From the NCBI GenBank assembly GCA_002900995.3, contig CM035312.1:2713582-2777581 (forward strand): a stretch of 64,000 bases of DNA. Reading direction: 5' to 3'. Shown here piece by piece: positions 11,314-21,858 of the stretch. Within the stretch, counting starts at the first letter, position 1. Every line of letters begins with the position of its first letter. The DNA is from Ganoderma boninense. Taxonomy: Eukaryota; Basidiomycota; Agaricomycetes; Polyporales; Polyporaceae. The position numbers were made by a program, and so were the translations under genes. The notes beneath the pieces are model-generated. The model was not told the origin of the DNA. It made no database searches and saw nothing but the letters and a program-made list of their open reading frames with translations.

Positions 11314-12120
11314 TTACCATGCCGCATTCTCCGCCACCAACTCCATCTCCACATTCAGTCCCTCCTTCTGCAGCTTCTTGACCGCATCGACCATCGCAGC
11401 GCCCGACGACTGGTCGTTCTAGCTGAACCTCAACTTCATCAGCTCGGGGAACGTCTCTAGCACCCGCCTCTACAACCCATACAAATCCCTTTTATGCCGC
11501 TCGAAGTAGCTTACCTCTAGCGTCTCCAAGCGCGCCTCCTTGAAAAGGCGACACAGCACCTTTGCCGCGCCGTAGAGCCCACAATCGTCCTGCACGCGCA
11601 GGTAGAGCATGTCTGCCCACACGCGCCCAGCCTCGCACTAGCAGTCTCCTATCCGGAAGCCCCTCTTGTCCGACGGCGCCGCGTGGATGTGCAGCCGGGT
11701 GTGCTTGCCAGGGCGCGGCAGAGCCGCTCGGGAAAAATGGCTGCGATCGTGTTGCTCGTGTCCAAACGGGGGTAGGCTGTTGTGTCGATGGTGCAGAGTC
11801 GTTCATGCGACGCAGTGTCGATATCCTGCAGCACGGGTCCGAGCAGCCAAGCCGGCCCAGAGTGTGAGAATGCGGAGGTGCGCCAACGGAGCTGGTTCAC
11901 GAGGAGGAGAGATGGAGAAGGAGACGGGAAGGTTGCCGATCATCTGGGCGTGGAAATCGTGAGGTAGAGCGTGCTGGAGGAATGTAAGGCCGAGAATTTC
12001 TAAACTCGGGGTCGCCCTCAGGATCGCCAAGATGTCGTCTCGGTGTTCTGGGCCAATGGAACCGTGCTGAGCGCGTATATCCAGGTGGATCCCAAACCTG
12101 CATGCATTCAAGAGAAACAA
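11314..12120 (-). pseudogene. Decayed F-box/LRR paralog, C-terminal half
   Basis: The LRR part of the neighbouring F-box family can be followed along this stretch. It runs from HLDIRAQHGS and HRDDILAILRATPSLEIL near 12000-12120, through a degenerate middle, to a Cys-rich segment matching GDCxCEAGR, then LETLEVSYF and an ending VEMELVAENAAW with stop at 11314-11316. It is broken by in-frame stops (for example inside the GDC-CEAGR motif near 11638, and near 11420) and by frame changes. The F-box half is missing. It is a dead copy lying between a frameshifted and an intact paralog, as expected for tandem duplication and decay. Confidence 0.7.
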
Positions 12121-12267
12121 TAGGAACGAACCAGGAGTACCCCTACCTGCATTGATCGACGCATTTCCTTCACATGAACAACCGTCCCCTGATCGGCGGT
12201 AAATACGTACGCATTCACCAAGAGCCTCGAAGCAAACGCGATGTCCACCACAGCGCGTCCAGCCGCT

Positions 12268-13836
12268 CTACCAGTCTGTATTCTCGTCCACCAACACCAG
12301 GGCGGGGCTCAACCCCTCTCCTTGCAGCGCCCTGATATCGCTCGCCATCGTGCCTCCAGCCCGCTTATCGTTCCCGCGCAGCGTAACCCGCCTCAGTCCG
12401 CCGAACGTCTGCAGCACCTCGCGCCACCGGTGCAAACTCTCCCCGCCTGCCTCGCGCGCGAAGTAGCTCACCTCCAGCCGCTCAAGCCGCGCGTCCGCGA
12501 AGACGGACCGCAGCAGGCGCAACGGCGACGCGAGCGTGAGCCCCCACCGGAAGCTCTGCACGCGCAGGTAGAAGCGGTCCGACGAGACGCGGCCCGTGTC
12601 GCAGAGGCAGTCGCCCAGCCGGAACCCGCCGCCGTCGGGCATCGCGTGGATGTGCAGGCGGGTGTGCTGCGCGAGGAGCCGGCGGAGGCGCGCGGGGAAC
12701 ATGTCGACGATGGAGCCGTTCGGGTCCGCGGCGCGCGGGGACGTGTTGACGAAGAGTTTTTCGAGCGCGGGCATGTCGAATGCGTGCAGCATGGCCTTGC
12801 AGTGCGTAATAGGACCGGAGAGCTTGAGCGTGTGGAGACACGGCAAAGGCGTCGGAGTATCAAGGTGGGCTGCGAACGCGTGGTGGTGACCGTGAGGACT
12901 GGGAGCTGCCTGAGCAAAGCCGAGCAAGTGTGGGACGTCATTATCTTCAGGAAGGGTGTGCGGGAAAGTGATCGCCAGCGACTCAAGGACAGGAGTAGCC
13001 CTGAGAATTTTCAAAATGTCGTCGCGACGCTCTATCGTCACCTCTTGAGAAAGTAAGTCCAAGTGAACCAGCTGCAAAGACCAGAACGTCGATTCCGGTG
13101 GCGGGAGTATGTCGCGATCGGAAGAGAGCCTCTTCACCCGTGGATGCAGAGCCTTGTGCAGCGCAAGGTTGGTTCCAACGATCCAGCTCCGATCATGCCG
13201 ACGACCGTTCATCTTGGGTAGGATGCACACTTCTTCAAGTACAGGGAGCGCAGCCTTGAATAACGGTACCAGGGCTCGGACGCTGTGGGGGCCGAAACTG
13301 GGAGCGGTGGCGATCGTGCGGATGCGGTTGACGTGTCGCAGGAGAATCGATACAGCGGAGTCGTTGCACGAGTCCTTCAGTAAGAGGTCCAAAGGGTGTT
13401 CCCCTGACCGTTTGAGACGGTGTCGAAGCTCGCCTAGGTTCTTGGTGACAGGAATGCGATACCACATGGACGACGTGGCAATGATGACGTCGCAGAAGCG
13501 GTGGCAAACGGACATGAGGGGTGCCCAGTTGGGAACGTTGCGCTGGCATGGCGCTATTGTGTCGTCAAACGGACCGTTGTCTGTGCTGACTCTAAGAGTG
13601 GGCCGAGACTGAATAAAGACGTCGACAAGGAGCTCCACTGGCAGGCATTCGATCAGACTGAGGGTACGAGGCGTGGAGACTTGCGGAGAAGAAGGACTGT
13701 CGAACACTTGGAAGCGAAAGCGTAAGCGTACATGGTGCTGAAGTTTCAACCACTGCCACGCACTTATTTCGGGGATTGTGACGTTGCGGCTGTTTTTTTT
13801 TTTTCGTTTTTCAATGTCGTTGCAATCTGGAATCAT
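12268..13836 (-). CDS. F-box/LRR-like protein, intact paralog
   Basis: One uninterrupted frame of 522 codons. The F-box begins at about residue 60 (LIECLPVELLVDVFIQS, then NWAPLMSVCHRFCDVI and SSMWYRIPV). Downstream are irregular leucine-rich segments (DDILKILRATPVLESLAIT, LHTLKLSGPI, ALEKLFVNTS, LERLEVSYFAREAGG, LRRVTLRGND) and the family ending LVLVDENTDW. The predicted role is substrate recognition for an SCF-type E3 ligase, or an F-box protein acting outside SCF; the substrate is unknown. The first ~58 residues include a Lys-rich stretch encoded by a T-run (13790-13806) and are probably leader or intron sequence. The true start may lie just before the F-box. It is the only full-length member of the local trio. 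Confidence 0.8.
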   Translation of the reverse strand: MIPDCNDIEKRKKKNSRNVTIPEISAWQWLKLQHHVRLRFRFQVFDSPSSPQVSTPRTLSLIECLPVELLVDVFIQSRPTLRVSTDNGPFDDTIAPCQRNVPNWAPLMSVCHRFCDVIIATSSMWYRIPVTKNLGELRHRLKRSGEHPLDLLLKDSCNDSAVSILLRHVNRIRTIATAPSFGPHSVRALVPLFKAALPVLEEVCILPKMNGRRHDRSWIVGTNLALHKALHPRVKRLSSDRDILPPPESTFWSLQLVHLDLLSQEVTIERRDDILKILRATPVLESLAITFPHTLPEDNDVPHLLGFAQAAPSPHGHHHAFAAHLDTPTPLPCLHTLKLSGPITHCKAMLHAFDMPALEKLFVNTSPRAADPNGSIVDMFPARLRRLLAQHTRLHIHAMPDGGGFRLGDCLCDTGRVSSDRFYLRVQSFRWGLTLASPLRLLRSVFADARLERLEVSYFAREAGGESLHRWREVLQTFGGLRRVTLRGNDKRAGGTMASDIRALQGEGLSPALVLVDENTDW

Positions 13837-16800
13837 GAAAATCTTGTGTCAGCACATTCTGGGGGTAAGTAGTATGTGAAACTTGCCACCAGGATCTTGA
13901 AAGTAGTATGCTTCAAGAAGATGAGAGTTGGGACAGGTCAGGCGGTATTTGAGTTGCTCGGAACCCCACAATTTGCGTTCCCACGCTGCGCAGCATCGCG
14001 CTTAAGCTGCCTTTTCCAACTGAATTTAGCGCCCTTCACCATCGCCACGGCAGCCAGTGAGCCACAATCGCGGCCGCTGAGCCTCTGAATCAAGGCTTGC
14101 ACAAGGCTCACCACCGCCGAAGCGTTTGAAACAAACTATGCAAGGAGACTAAGAGGTGACTGAGGATGGTGAGTCAATTTACACGTCTTCATATGCCAGT
14201 ACGAGTCGCCGCTAAGCGTACACCCTGCAGAAAACAATGTCAGCGAATAGTATATACTATGCAGTGCATCCAAAACTTGAATTAGATTTGGTCAGCAAGA
14301 GACCGTAATCTAGTGTCAGGTATCAACCATCCTCTCTGGAGAAAATCGGAAATATGTGAAGAAATGGCTTCCCTGGGGAGTCGACTGAGCTCCCTGGTTC
14401 GCCGCCATCTGCACGCAGGATCATCGCGCAACTACCTCCGGATCCGGCCATCTCCATTCTCTCGAACGCTGAAGAGAGCATTAGCACTGACGTGTCCTTA
14501 TTTGGCTTCAGCCCTCAGCTGCGCGATGGCAGCGGATGTCCCACGTTCATGCTGAACATAGCTTCCACGGCCTCAAGGCCAGCAACCTCTTCTTCCCCTG
14601 CCTTGGCTTACTGACCTGCGTTCCCTCTTCATCCATCAGTCCGGCTTGGCGCTTCGTTCGGTCCGTTCTCGCTAACGGCTGTCAGACTAGAGATGGCCAT
14701 TCCATTGACCATTGTATTCTATCGGGGCATGGCCTATCGCGAGGTTCAGTGATCAACATGGACCATAAAAGTGGGTCTACCAATTCAGCCTCCTCTCAAA
14801 GTTCTCAGTTGCCTAATCTCGCGGCCTACACCCTAAGATCCGATTGGCCACTCCCTGACGTCAAGAAACACGCCCTCCACAAATGCCCCCGTTCGTATCC
14901 ACGCCCAATCGCCGTCAGTCGTCATCCGACGCTGAGGTCCGTGCTTCTCCCCTCTTTCTCTCTCATGCCTCCCAGTTCGCGAGACGCTGACATTCGCTCT
15001 CGACAAACAGACCATTGCCAGAACCCCAGTGATCTACGCGACGCTTATTCCAGAAGCACTCGCCAGCGGCGAGCTTATCAAACTCCTATGCGACGGCCCC
15101 ACGGTTTACCCTCCACCCCTCAACTCGTCCATCTCGGAGAGCCAAAATCTTCGCGCGTGGGGTACTTCAACCTTCACTCGCGCCCTGATCGACCCTCTGG
15201 TCAGTCCTCTTCTTCGCTCGTGGCTGGTCCCTGATAGGGCCTTTCATGTGCACCGAGCACCGTCGAAGGATTTTCGTCTTCTGGACCAGCGTTGCATGAA
15301 GAGGAATCGTCCCATCTGCACCCGCCGCTTCTGCTCCCTTCTCTTCACGCGATTATCTCGCTCCGCTACCGCTCAGCCCTCCACGGGACACTCACCCCAA
15401 TTTCGTGATCGCCAGTTCGCGACCGTTTTGTCTCGGGCGTCGGTTGACGTCTCCGATGAACGTCGACTACAACACCTGACAAAAGGTTCTTCACCAAGCG
15501 TCCCCCACCTACCGGCAATTTCCCACACATACGCCCCACGACGCGTATTCCGAGTCCTCGTTCCCAGGCGCACTGCCCCAACATCATCAGCTAAACATAC
15601 CAGTGGCCGCACCAAAGGCGGCTCCATCGTCGCCAAACAAGCACACGTCGAACAAAATTTCTCCCCTTGGCCCCAGCTTGTGCCGCTTCGGGTCCTCGGA
15701 GTCCCAGGGTTTAACTTGACCTGACCACTTATCTCCGCCAGCCGTCAGGTTTACGCATCTCCCGCAGTTCCACCCGATAGCTGACATCAAGCTTTACGCT
15801 GGATTTCAAAATGAGAGACCTAAATTCTACTGCGTGAAACTCGTGGTGAGTGTTTCTATCTGTCAGACAGTCTACCGCTGGCGGATTGTACATGGTTGAA
15901 ATCAATCTGATGCCCGCCATCACGGCGTCTAAGTTGTACCCCTGGCGATAGCCGCCTGACTAAGCACCTCCTCCCCACCCTCCGTCCGCCTACAACCAGA
16001 CGACCGACGTGTTCTCCACCCACCTTGTTCTTCTTACATCCGCTCCTCAGGTTAGAAGTACTCGCTCTCGGACCTCTTTGCCATCGTATAAACGTCCCAG
16101 CCCCTTCTATCTCAGTAATATCCCGAAAGGTCAGTCTACCAACTCGCCCATCAGTCTATCTCGCGAATTCCGGTTCTCCATGGAGGATCGATCATTGCCC
16201 AAATCCGATAGCTCGCTCTAGCAGCATTCCGCATGACCTCAACTTACTTTCCTCAAAACCCTCTACGCGTACGTGCACCGTGCTCATCACGCAATCTCTC
16301 GAAGCTGACAGCATGTGCAGTCTCCCCGAAGGTCTAGAGAACCCCTAGTTGCTCCGCTAAGATCTAGCACATCATCATAGAACATCCAGAGCAGCTCGCG
16401 CTCCATGTTATTTCCAGCCCGAATCGGCGCCCGCGCTTTGCTTCCTTCTCTTGGCAAGTAAACGTAAGCAGTCCTACCTTGCTGACACTTAAACCGTGCC
16501 TTAGAGCTATAGACTCATGCGCAAAGTCAACGCATGCTTGGCGATAGACGACCCCAAGTGAAGTAAGTTTCATTATTCATATATTCCCGCTCTCGCCTTC
16601 TCATCCCACCGTACCAGCGCACATGACCCTTAACTGCCGCTCATCGCCTGAAGTCGTCGCGAACTTCAAGTGTCTTGCTCCACCATGTCTCCTCAAGACG
16701 CGCATAAACAATCTCAAGGCTTTTCAGATACCAGTACCACGCTCTGCGATCGGTACAGTCCTGTCCTCTTCTCTGTGGTCACCGGTGATTTTGGTGACGT

Positions 16801-17943
16801 TACGAAGGTGGTCGTATGGGAGGATTCGACGCGCCCGGATCTTTCATGCCTCTTAACTAGCCCTATGCTTCGGGGTCGGATGCTAGCTACCCGCGTCTGC
16901 TGTCCTCGAGCGATTCTTCTGATCTGTCCCCTCTCGTCGCATGGGGGCATATACGTCGACTCCTCGCGTTCCCTACACACCCGCCAATGATGCCCACAGC
17001 CTTCTGTCTTAGGTATCATGAACTATTATTCCTACGGATTCAATGTTTCTCTCGCTGTTGTTATGTCAGCACTCCAATCAAGAGAACCAGTAGTTGTTTT
17101 TTCGAGGAGCGCGTTGAACGCGCGCTCAACTGGCCCTCCATCCCACAGCGAGCATCGCCGGTGACTACCAATTCTCACCCAACGCCATCAATTTCTGTGC
17201 GAGATTGAGTCCATAGCAGTCCTAGTGCTGCATCACTCATCAGCTGACTGACGTGCAGCTACTCGGCGTCGTCGACGACGACCTTTGCGAGACGGCACAA
17301 GGATCAACTTGCACACTCCAATGATAACATCCCTGTCCGCCCAGTTTATTCTCTTTGCGGTCACCCTTATCCATGCTGCATCCGCACAAGCGGTAGCTCT
17401 TCGAGCATTTGCTGTGAGCGGCGGCACAAGAAGGCGATGTCCTCAGCGCAGCATCTGTCAATGTTACCCCAGTACCGCGCTAGCGGCAGCGTGATTCCTC
17501 GCGTGCTTCCCTAGCTCTTCCCTGTTAGTAACTGCAGCTTTCATCTCATCTGCAGTCAACGAGTAGTTGCAGCAAAGAGCAGCAGCACCAACGGCATGTA
17601 TGGTACCCGGACCTTCGATGTTTATGCTGAGCCTGCTTGTGTGGTCGCCCTGCCGTCAGCAGCGACGTGATATCTGTGCAGTTATGGACTCGCTTTCCTG
17701 CACGTTTCCCTTTGGGGCACTCATAACTGTTTTCCCTCTTCGTATTTGCTCATTTGGGCATGCAAAACGCATCGGAGTGGATAGCGACAGGTATGTTTGA
17801 AGTACAGTATACGTAGATATATGAATAAGTACAGAATGTACTACCATCCATCGCACCTGACCTTATGCGACGCAAGGGCTATATGCCATCTCCCCACAAC
17901 AACTAGACTAGCCCATATTCATGACGAGACCTTAATGTCCCCA
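13837..17943. other. Long stretch without a confident gene
   Basis: Two overlapping + strand frames at 14536-15234 and 15029-15724 are long for chance. They contain plausible segments (LIPEALASGELIKLLCDGP) but have no recognised domain. A shorter + strand frame from 16687 (MSPQDAHKQSQGFSDTS) is also protein-like, and candidate splice sites occur around 16045-16130. I could not assemble a consistent gene. The region may hold decayed genes. Confidence 0.35.
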
Positions 17944-18585
17944 TTAACCATCTGCCACCAAGGCCCCCACTAGGCCCGCGGGCGAGAACACTTCGTGCCC
18001 AGACTTAACCCAGTACAGGAAGACGCTCTTCGGATCAGCAATGGTAACGGCGTCCACTTCCGTGGGTGCCTGATACGCTTAGGTCTTGCAAAACGTGAAT
18101 CTCGGACGGTGACTAACCGATAACGACGCTTGCATGATGTCCGGGGCGTCGTATACCCCTCGTCCAAACAGGGGCTGTGTGGACGTGGCCGAGTCAATCG
18201 CTGGCTGCTCGAACAATGAGCTCCCAACGAGTTCGAGGCGTAAATAATTGTACACTGTCATCTACCTTATGAGGACCGGGAGACGTCGCTAGGATCTCGT
18301 CAAGACGCTCCGTCATCTCCGCTTTCGAGCTGGTCCATCCATCGCTTCACCGCCCGTCTACGTCAATCAGCTCTCCATCCGTTCATGCCCTGGTCCGTCT
18401 GAATAAAGGACATGGCATACCCCTGGAGAAACGTTCTTTTCTGCGGGGATTATGATGATGTGGGCAGGCAGGAGGGGCAACTCCATATACCGTCGCGAGA
18501 GAGGGTTTGTCTCTGAGAGATCCATTGACCCACCGAAAATGGGCATGATCTTCGGACACGACTTCCGAATCCGCGAAAAATCTTC

Positions 18586-18592
18586 CAGCGGG
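18586..18592. repeat. Target-site duplication, left, copy 1
   Basis: CAGCGGG, repeated exactly at 21000-21006 on the other side of the element. The next base outward differs (C versus G), so the duplication is 7 bp. Confidence 0.8.
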
Positions 18593-19602
18593 CAGCAGCT
18601 GTGGTAAGGATAATGTATTATTTACCGGAGATAGCCTGGCACTGCAATGCAATATAAACCGACTCTGCTCGTAATGTAATACGAAGCCCCGGGATAATGC
18701 CCGGAGTTCCCTAATATAGTAGGCAGCCTCCGGAGGGCCTGTTATCAGTGCCCGGGCTGGCGCTTTTTTGCTTATCAGCTTAGATAAAGCCCCGGGGGCT
18801 TATCTGCCATCACTCCGGGGCTTCCCCCATCAATACTCACCTCCCATCAGCCACCCGGGCTCCTCCTGCCCTGCCACTGCCCAATATGGAAGGTGCTTGG
18901 GTGCCTGCACCTGGGCACCTTCCCCTTGCTATATCTCCCTCAATTCTGGACCGTTTTCCATGATCTTAGGTGCGTTCTGATCGCGTTTTCAAGGCGCTTC
19001 TAACGCGCCTAATGCGCTGGTGTAATATGGTATACTAACATATACATACAGGTACCTTTGGTCGCTCTAGGGGCCAGTAAATGGGCCATAGCTCGGGCAG
19101 TTTTGGACGGAATAGGACGATCTTGGGCGCGTTTTGCTCGCGTTAACAACGCGCACAGAACGAGCCCAAGATCGTCCGATTCCGTCCAGCCGTTCCTCCG
19201 GTACATATACCCCTTCCTCCTCAGGAACAGGGTATTGGTATCTCAGGAACGGCTGAACCGTTTGGGACGCTCTTTGGTGCGTTGGGTAGGTACTGTATAG
19301 TGGTATCTGGCCGCACCATTTGTTTGGAGGTATCTATCCTACAAAATATACTACAGTGCGATCAGTTGGCAGCCCCACCACCCTTGTATCCCCCATAACT
19401 CAGCAACCGCTTGACGGATCTTTTTGCCCGTCATACCGCTGGAAAGCTGCTGCTCACAGCTTTCCAACGAGCCCAAGAACGTCCCGATACGATCACTGGA
19501 GCCTTCGGAGTGCCTACCTCCTCCTCCTGCTCCCCTCCCCACCACTGTTTAGCCCATATCTTGGGCATGCCTTGACAGAATCATGTTGTTCTTTTTGTGT
19601 TG
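18593..19602 (+). repeat. Left inverted arm, copy 1
   Basis: 1,010 bp, the inverted partner of 19990-20999. It contains serial inner hairpins, for example 18888-18922 and an imperfect ~83-bp hairpin at 19105-19187 centred on GTTAAC. Similarity to the right arm is near-complete until about 19585, then tapers into the loop. Confidence 0.85.
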
Positions 19603-19989
19603 TGTGCTATGTAGTCAGTCCTCTGTGCACAGAACAGTTCACTTATATCAAGATATGTACAATACACTCCAATGAAGGTGCCTTGGCCCGGTGCAAGACT
19701 GCCTGACAGCTGTGGCATCCATTTCCGAAGGCTAGCACAGCTGCAGTAAGGCTGTCAACAATCATCAATCAATATCTCCTCAGGTTGTTGTCCGTTCTGT
19801 TTGGTTTTTTTTGCGTTGGAAAGCTGTGAATTGTGGCTAGTCAGCTGTGTATATACTCTCACTATCAGGAGGCTACAAAAAAGTCGACAGGGGAGTATTC
19901 TTGTGAACACTGATAAGGGAATGACATTGGATCCAGATGCCTGATAAGTGCCATACATTGTACAAAGGTAGCGGTTAGCTAGTAGTAGG

Positions 19990-20999
19990 CAACGCAAAAA
20001 GAACGACATGATTCCGTCAAGGCATGCCCAAGATATGGGCTAAACAGTGGTGGGGAGGGGAGCAGGAGGAGGAGGTAGGCACTCCGAAGGCTCCAGTGAT
20101 CGTATCGGGACGTTCTTGGGCTCGTTGGAAAGCTGTGAGCAGCAGCTTTCCAGCGGTATGACGGGCAAAAAGATCCGTCAAGCGGTTGCTGAGTTATGGG
20201 GGATACAAGGGTGGTGGGGCTGCCAACTGATCGCACTGTAGTATATTTTGTAGGATAGATACCTCCAAACAAATGGTGCGGCCAGATACCACTATACAGT
20301 ACCTACCTAACGCACCAAAGAGCGTCCCAAACGGTTCAGCCGTTCCTGAGATACCAATACCCTGTTCCTGAGGAGGAAGGGGTATATGTACCGGAGGAAC
20401 GGCTGGACGGAATCGGACGATCTTGGGCTCGTTCTGTGCGCGTTGTTAACGCGAGCAAAACGCGCCCAAGATCGTCCTATTCCGTCCAAAACTGCCCGAG
20501 CTATGGCCCATTTACTGGCCCCTAGAGCGACCAAAGGTACCTGTATGTATATGTTAGTATACCATATTACACCAGCGCATTAGGCGCGTTAGAAGCGCCT
20601 TGAAAACGCGATCAGAACGCACCTAAGATCATGGAAAACGGTCCAGAATTGAGGGAGATATAGCAAGGGGAAGGTGCCCAGGTGCAGGCACCCAAGCACC
20701 TTCCATATTGGGCAGTGGCAGGGCAGGAGGAGCCCGGGTGGCTGATGGGAGGTGAGTATTGATGGGGGAAGCCCCGGAGTGATGGCAGATAAGCCCCCGG
20801 GGCTTTATCTAAGCTGATAAGCAAAAAAGCGCCAGCCCGGGCACTGATAACAGGCCCTCCGGAGGCTGCCTACTATATTAGGGAACTCCGGGCATTATCC
20901 CGGGGCTTCGTATTACATTACGAGCAGAGTCGGTTTATATTGCATTGCAGTGCCAGGCTATCTCCGGTAAATAATACATTATCCTTACCACAGCTTGTG
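19990..20999 (-). repeat. Right inverted arm, copy 1
   Basis: Inverted partner of 18593-19602, with equal length and no net indel. I found one clear private base difference in the body (near 20306) plus the different tip (CACA versus CAGC when both are read inwards). Confidence 0.85.
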
Positions 21000-21006
21000 C
21001 AGCGGG
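21000..21006. repeat. Target-site duplication, right, copy 1
   Basis: CAGCGGG, the partner of 18586-18592. Removing the element plus one duplicate restores an open reading frame on the minus strand. Confidence 0.8.
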
Positions 21007-21277
21007 GGATAGCATCCAAAACGGCATACCAACGCTTATTAGGCCGTCAGGCCGTGTGTATCGGCGGTTCGAATCCCACGATGAGACCGCGTTTATCATA
21101 CGGTCCCTTCTCTGCCCAATGCGTCCAAGTTCCTAATTTGGACGGCGAAGGACGGGTCGTCTCACCCTCTACCAATGGGGACGTCCAATCTAGGACGCAC
21201 AGGGAAACAGTGTCGATCATCAGATCTGCCCCCTCTCGGGTTCAAATAAAGGTGTTAACGGCCATCCACTTCACAGT

Positions 21278-21858
21278 ATGTCCTCCCCCATCTTTCAGAT
21301 GTCGACACTCTGCCACACGGAATCGGATGCCCTCCTTCCGGCTCGCGACGAGGACGACGGTGTCGAACCAGGAGGTAATGTAACTCACCTCTACCATTCC
21401 TATGGCCCGCCCACCTAACGTCGACGCAGCAGATCGCAAGCACCCTATCCATGTCACCGATGTAGATTCTGAAACAGCGGAGGAGGAAGCGCAAGGTAAG
21501 AGCTCGAATGCTTGCTTCTGAAGTGTTACGAAGCCAACGTACTCTTCCCCAGAAGAGGAGCCTCCTAAGAAGAAGGCGCGAGGTCAGTTACTGGAGCACG
21601 GCGTTGGCGAAGCCCAGCATACTCACCTCTTCTTACTTAGCGGTTGACGTCGGCCACGACGACGTTCCTTCCGGCGGAACGTACACCCACAATCTGGCGC
21701 TGCTCTTGCGGCTGAACAAGTATGACGGTGGCCTGACTGACAAGGAGCTGTCATCGATCTTGTGCAGGTGCTGTTCGTGCAACAGAGTGTACACCAAACA
21801 TATCTTCTACACGTACCACTCCTACCGCTGTTGTGTCAACGTAGACAGTAACCTGTAA
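21278..21858 (+). CDS. Small Cys-rich, probably nuclear protein, four exons
   Basis: Exons 21278-21374, 21430-21495, 21553-21582 and 21641-21858, all split in phase 1, give 136 residues. The introns are short (55, 57, 58 nt) with clean GT..AG ends. The protein has an acidic N-terminal half (DEDDGVEPG, DVDSETAEEEAQEEE), a basic PPKKKAR patch that could be a nuclear localisation signal, and a C-terminal Cys/His-rich segment (LCRCCSCNRVYTKHIF, then YRCC) that could bind a metal. I do not know the family. A second in-frame ATG at 21299 is an alternative start. The gene lies 270 bp from palindromic element copy 1 and is divergent from the dead minus-strand gene, so the two probably once shared a promoter region. 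The spliced frame is intact. Confidence 0.65.

Larger units (their letters stand above)
18593..20999. mobile_element. Palindromic (foldback) element, copy 1, 2,407 bp
   Basis: The element starts CAGCAGCTGTGGTAAGG and ends CCTTACCACAGCTTGTG. It is flanked by a perfect direct repeat CAGCGGG (18586-18592 and 21000-21006). Its arms, 18593-19602 and 19990-20999, are near-perfect inverted copies of exactly 1,010 bp each around a 387-bp loop (19603-19989). The arms contain further hairpins. No open frame resembles a transposase; the small mirrored frames inside are by-products of the palindrome. It is a non-autonomous foldback-type DNA transposon by structure, but the superfamily is unclear. A 7-bp target duplication and CA..TG ends do not match the usual Mutator (9 bp) or hAT (8 bp) pattern. 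It inserted into an exon of a minus-strand gene. Confidence 0.88.
17944..21220 (-). pseudogene. Decayed gene split by palindromic element copy 1
   Basis: From an ATG at 21220 a frame reads MIDTVSLCVLDWTSPLVEG...LIVGFEPPIHTA, meets a TGA (21047-21049), then continues in the same frame as RPNKRWYAVLDAIP. It runs across the 7-bp target duplication into 18592 and on to about 18490 (KIFRGFG). Further downstream, exons joined by a 61-nt and a 48-nt (18070-18117, GTTAGT...TCAG) intron give MTERLDEILATSPGPHK, then FGRGVYDAPDIMQASLS, then VFLYWVKSGHEVFSPAG to a stop at 17944. A second in-frame TGA lies at 18347-18349. Both TGAs could derive from CGA by C-to-T change. I do not recognise the family. The insertion and the stops make this a dead gene. 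The exon order between 18260 and 18490 is uncertain. Confidence 0.5.

Noticed and set aside
12241..13056. Long + strand frame opposite the intact F-box gene
   Set aside because: It is Arg/Glu/Gln-rich and lies fully antisense to a recognised F-box/LRR gene. It is a frame shadow of GC-rich codons.
19320..20272. Mirrored open frames inside the element (MFGGIYPTKYTT on both strands)
   Set aside because: They are the same sequence read from the two arms, are short and have no domain. The palindrome explains the pairing.
18593..20999. Assignment of the palindromic element to Mutator or hAT
   Set aside because: The duplication is 7 bp in both copies, not 9 or 8, and the tips do not match the usual hAT form. 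I left the superfamily open.
21000..21090. tRNA-like signal with a B-box GGTTCGAATCC next to the element
   Set aside because: The T-stem pairs at only three of five positions and I found no A-box or acceptor stem at the right distance, even after removing the element. A protein-like minus-strand frame covers the same bases.
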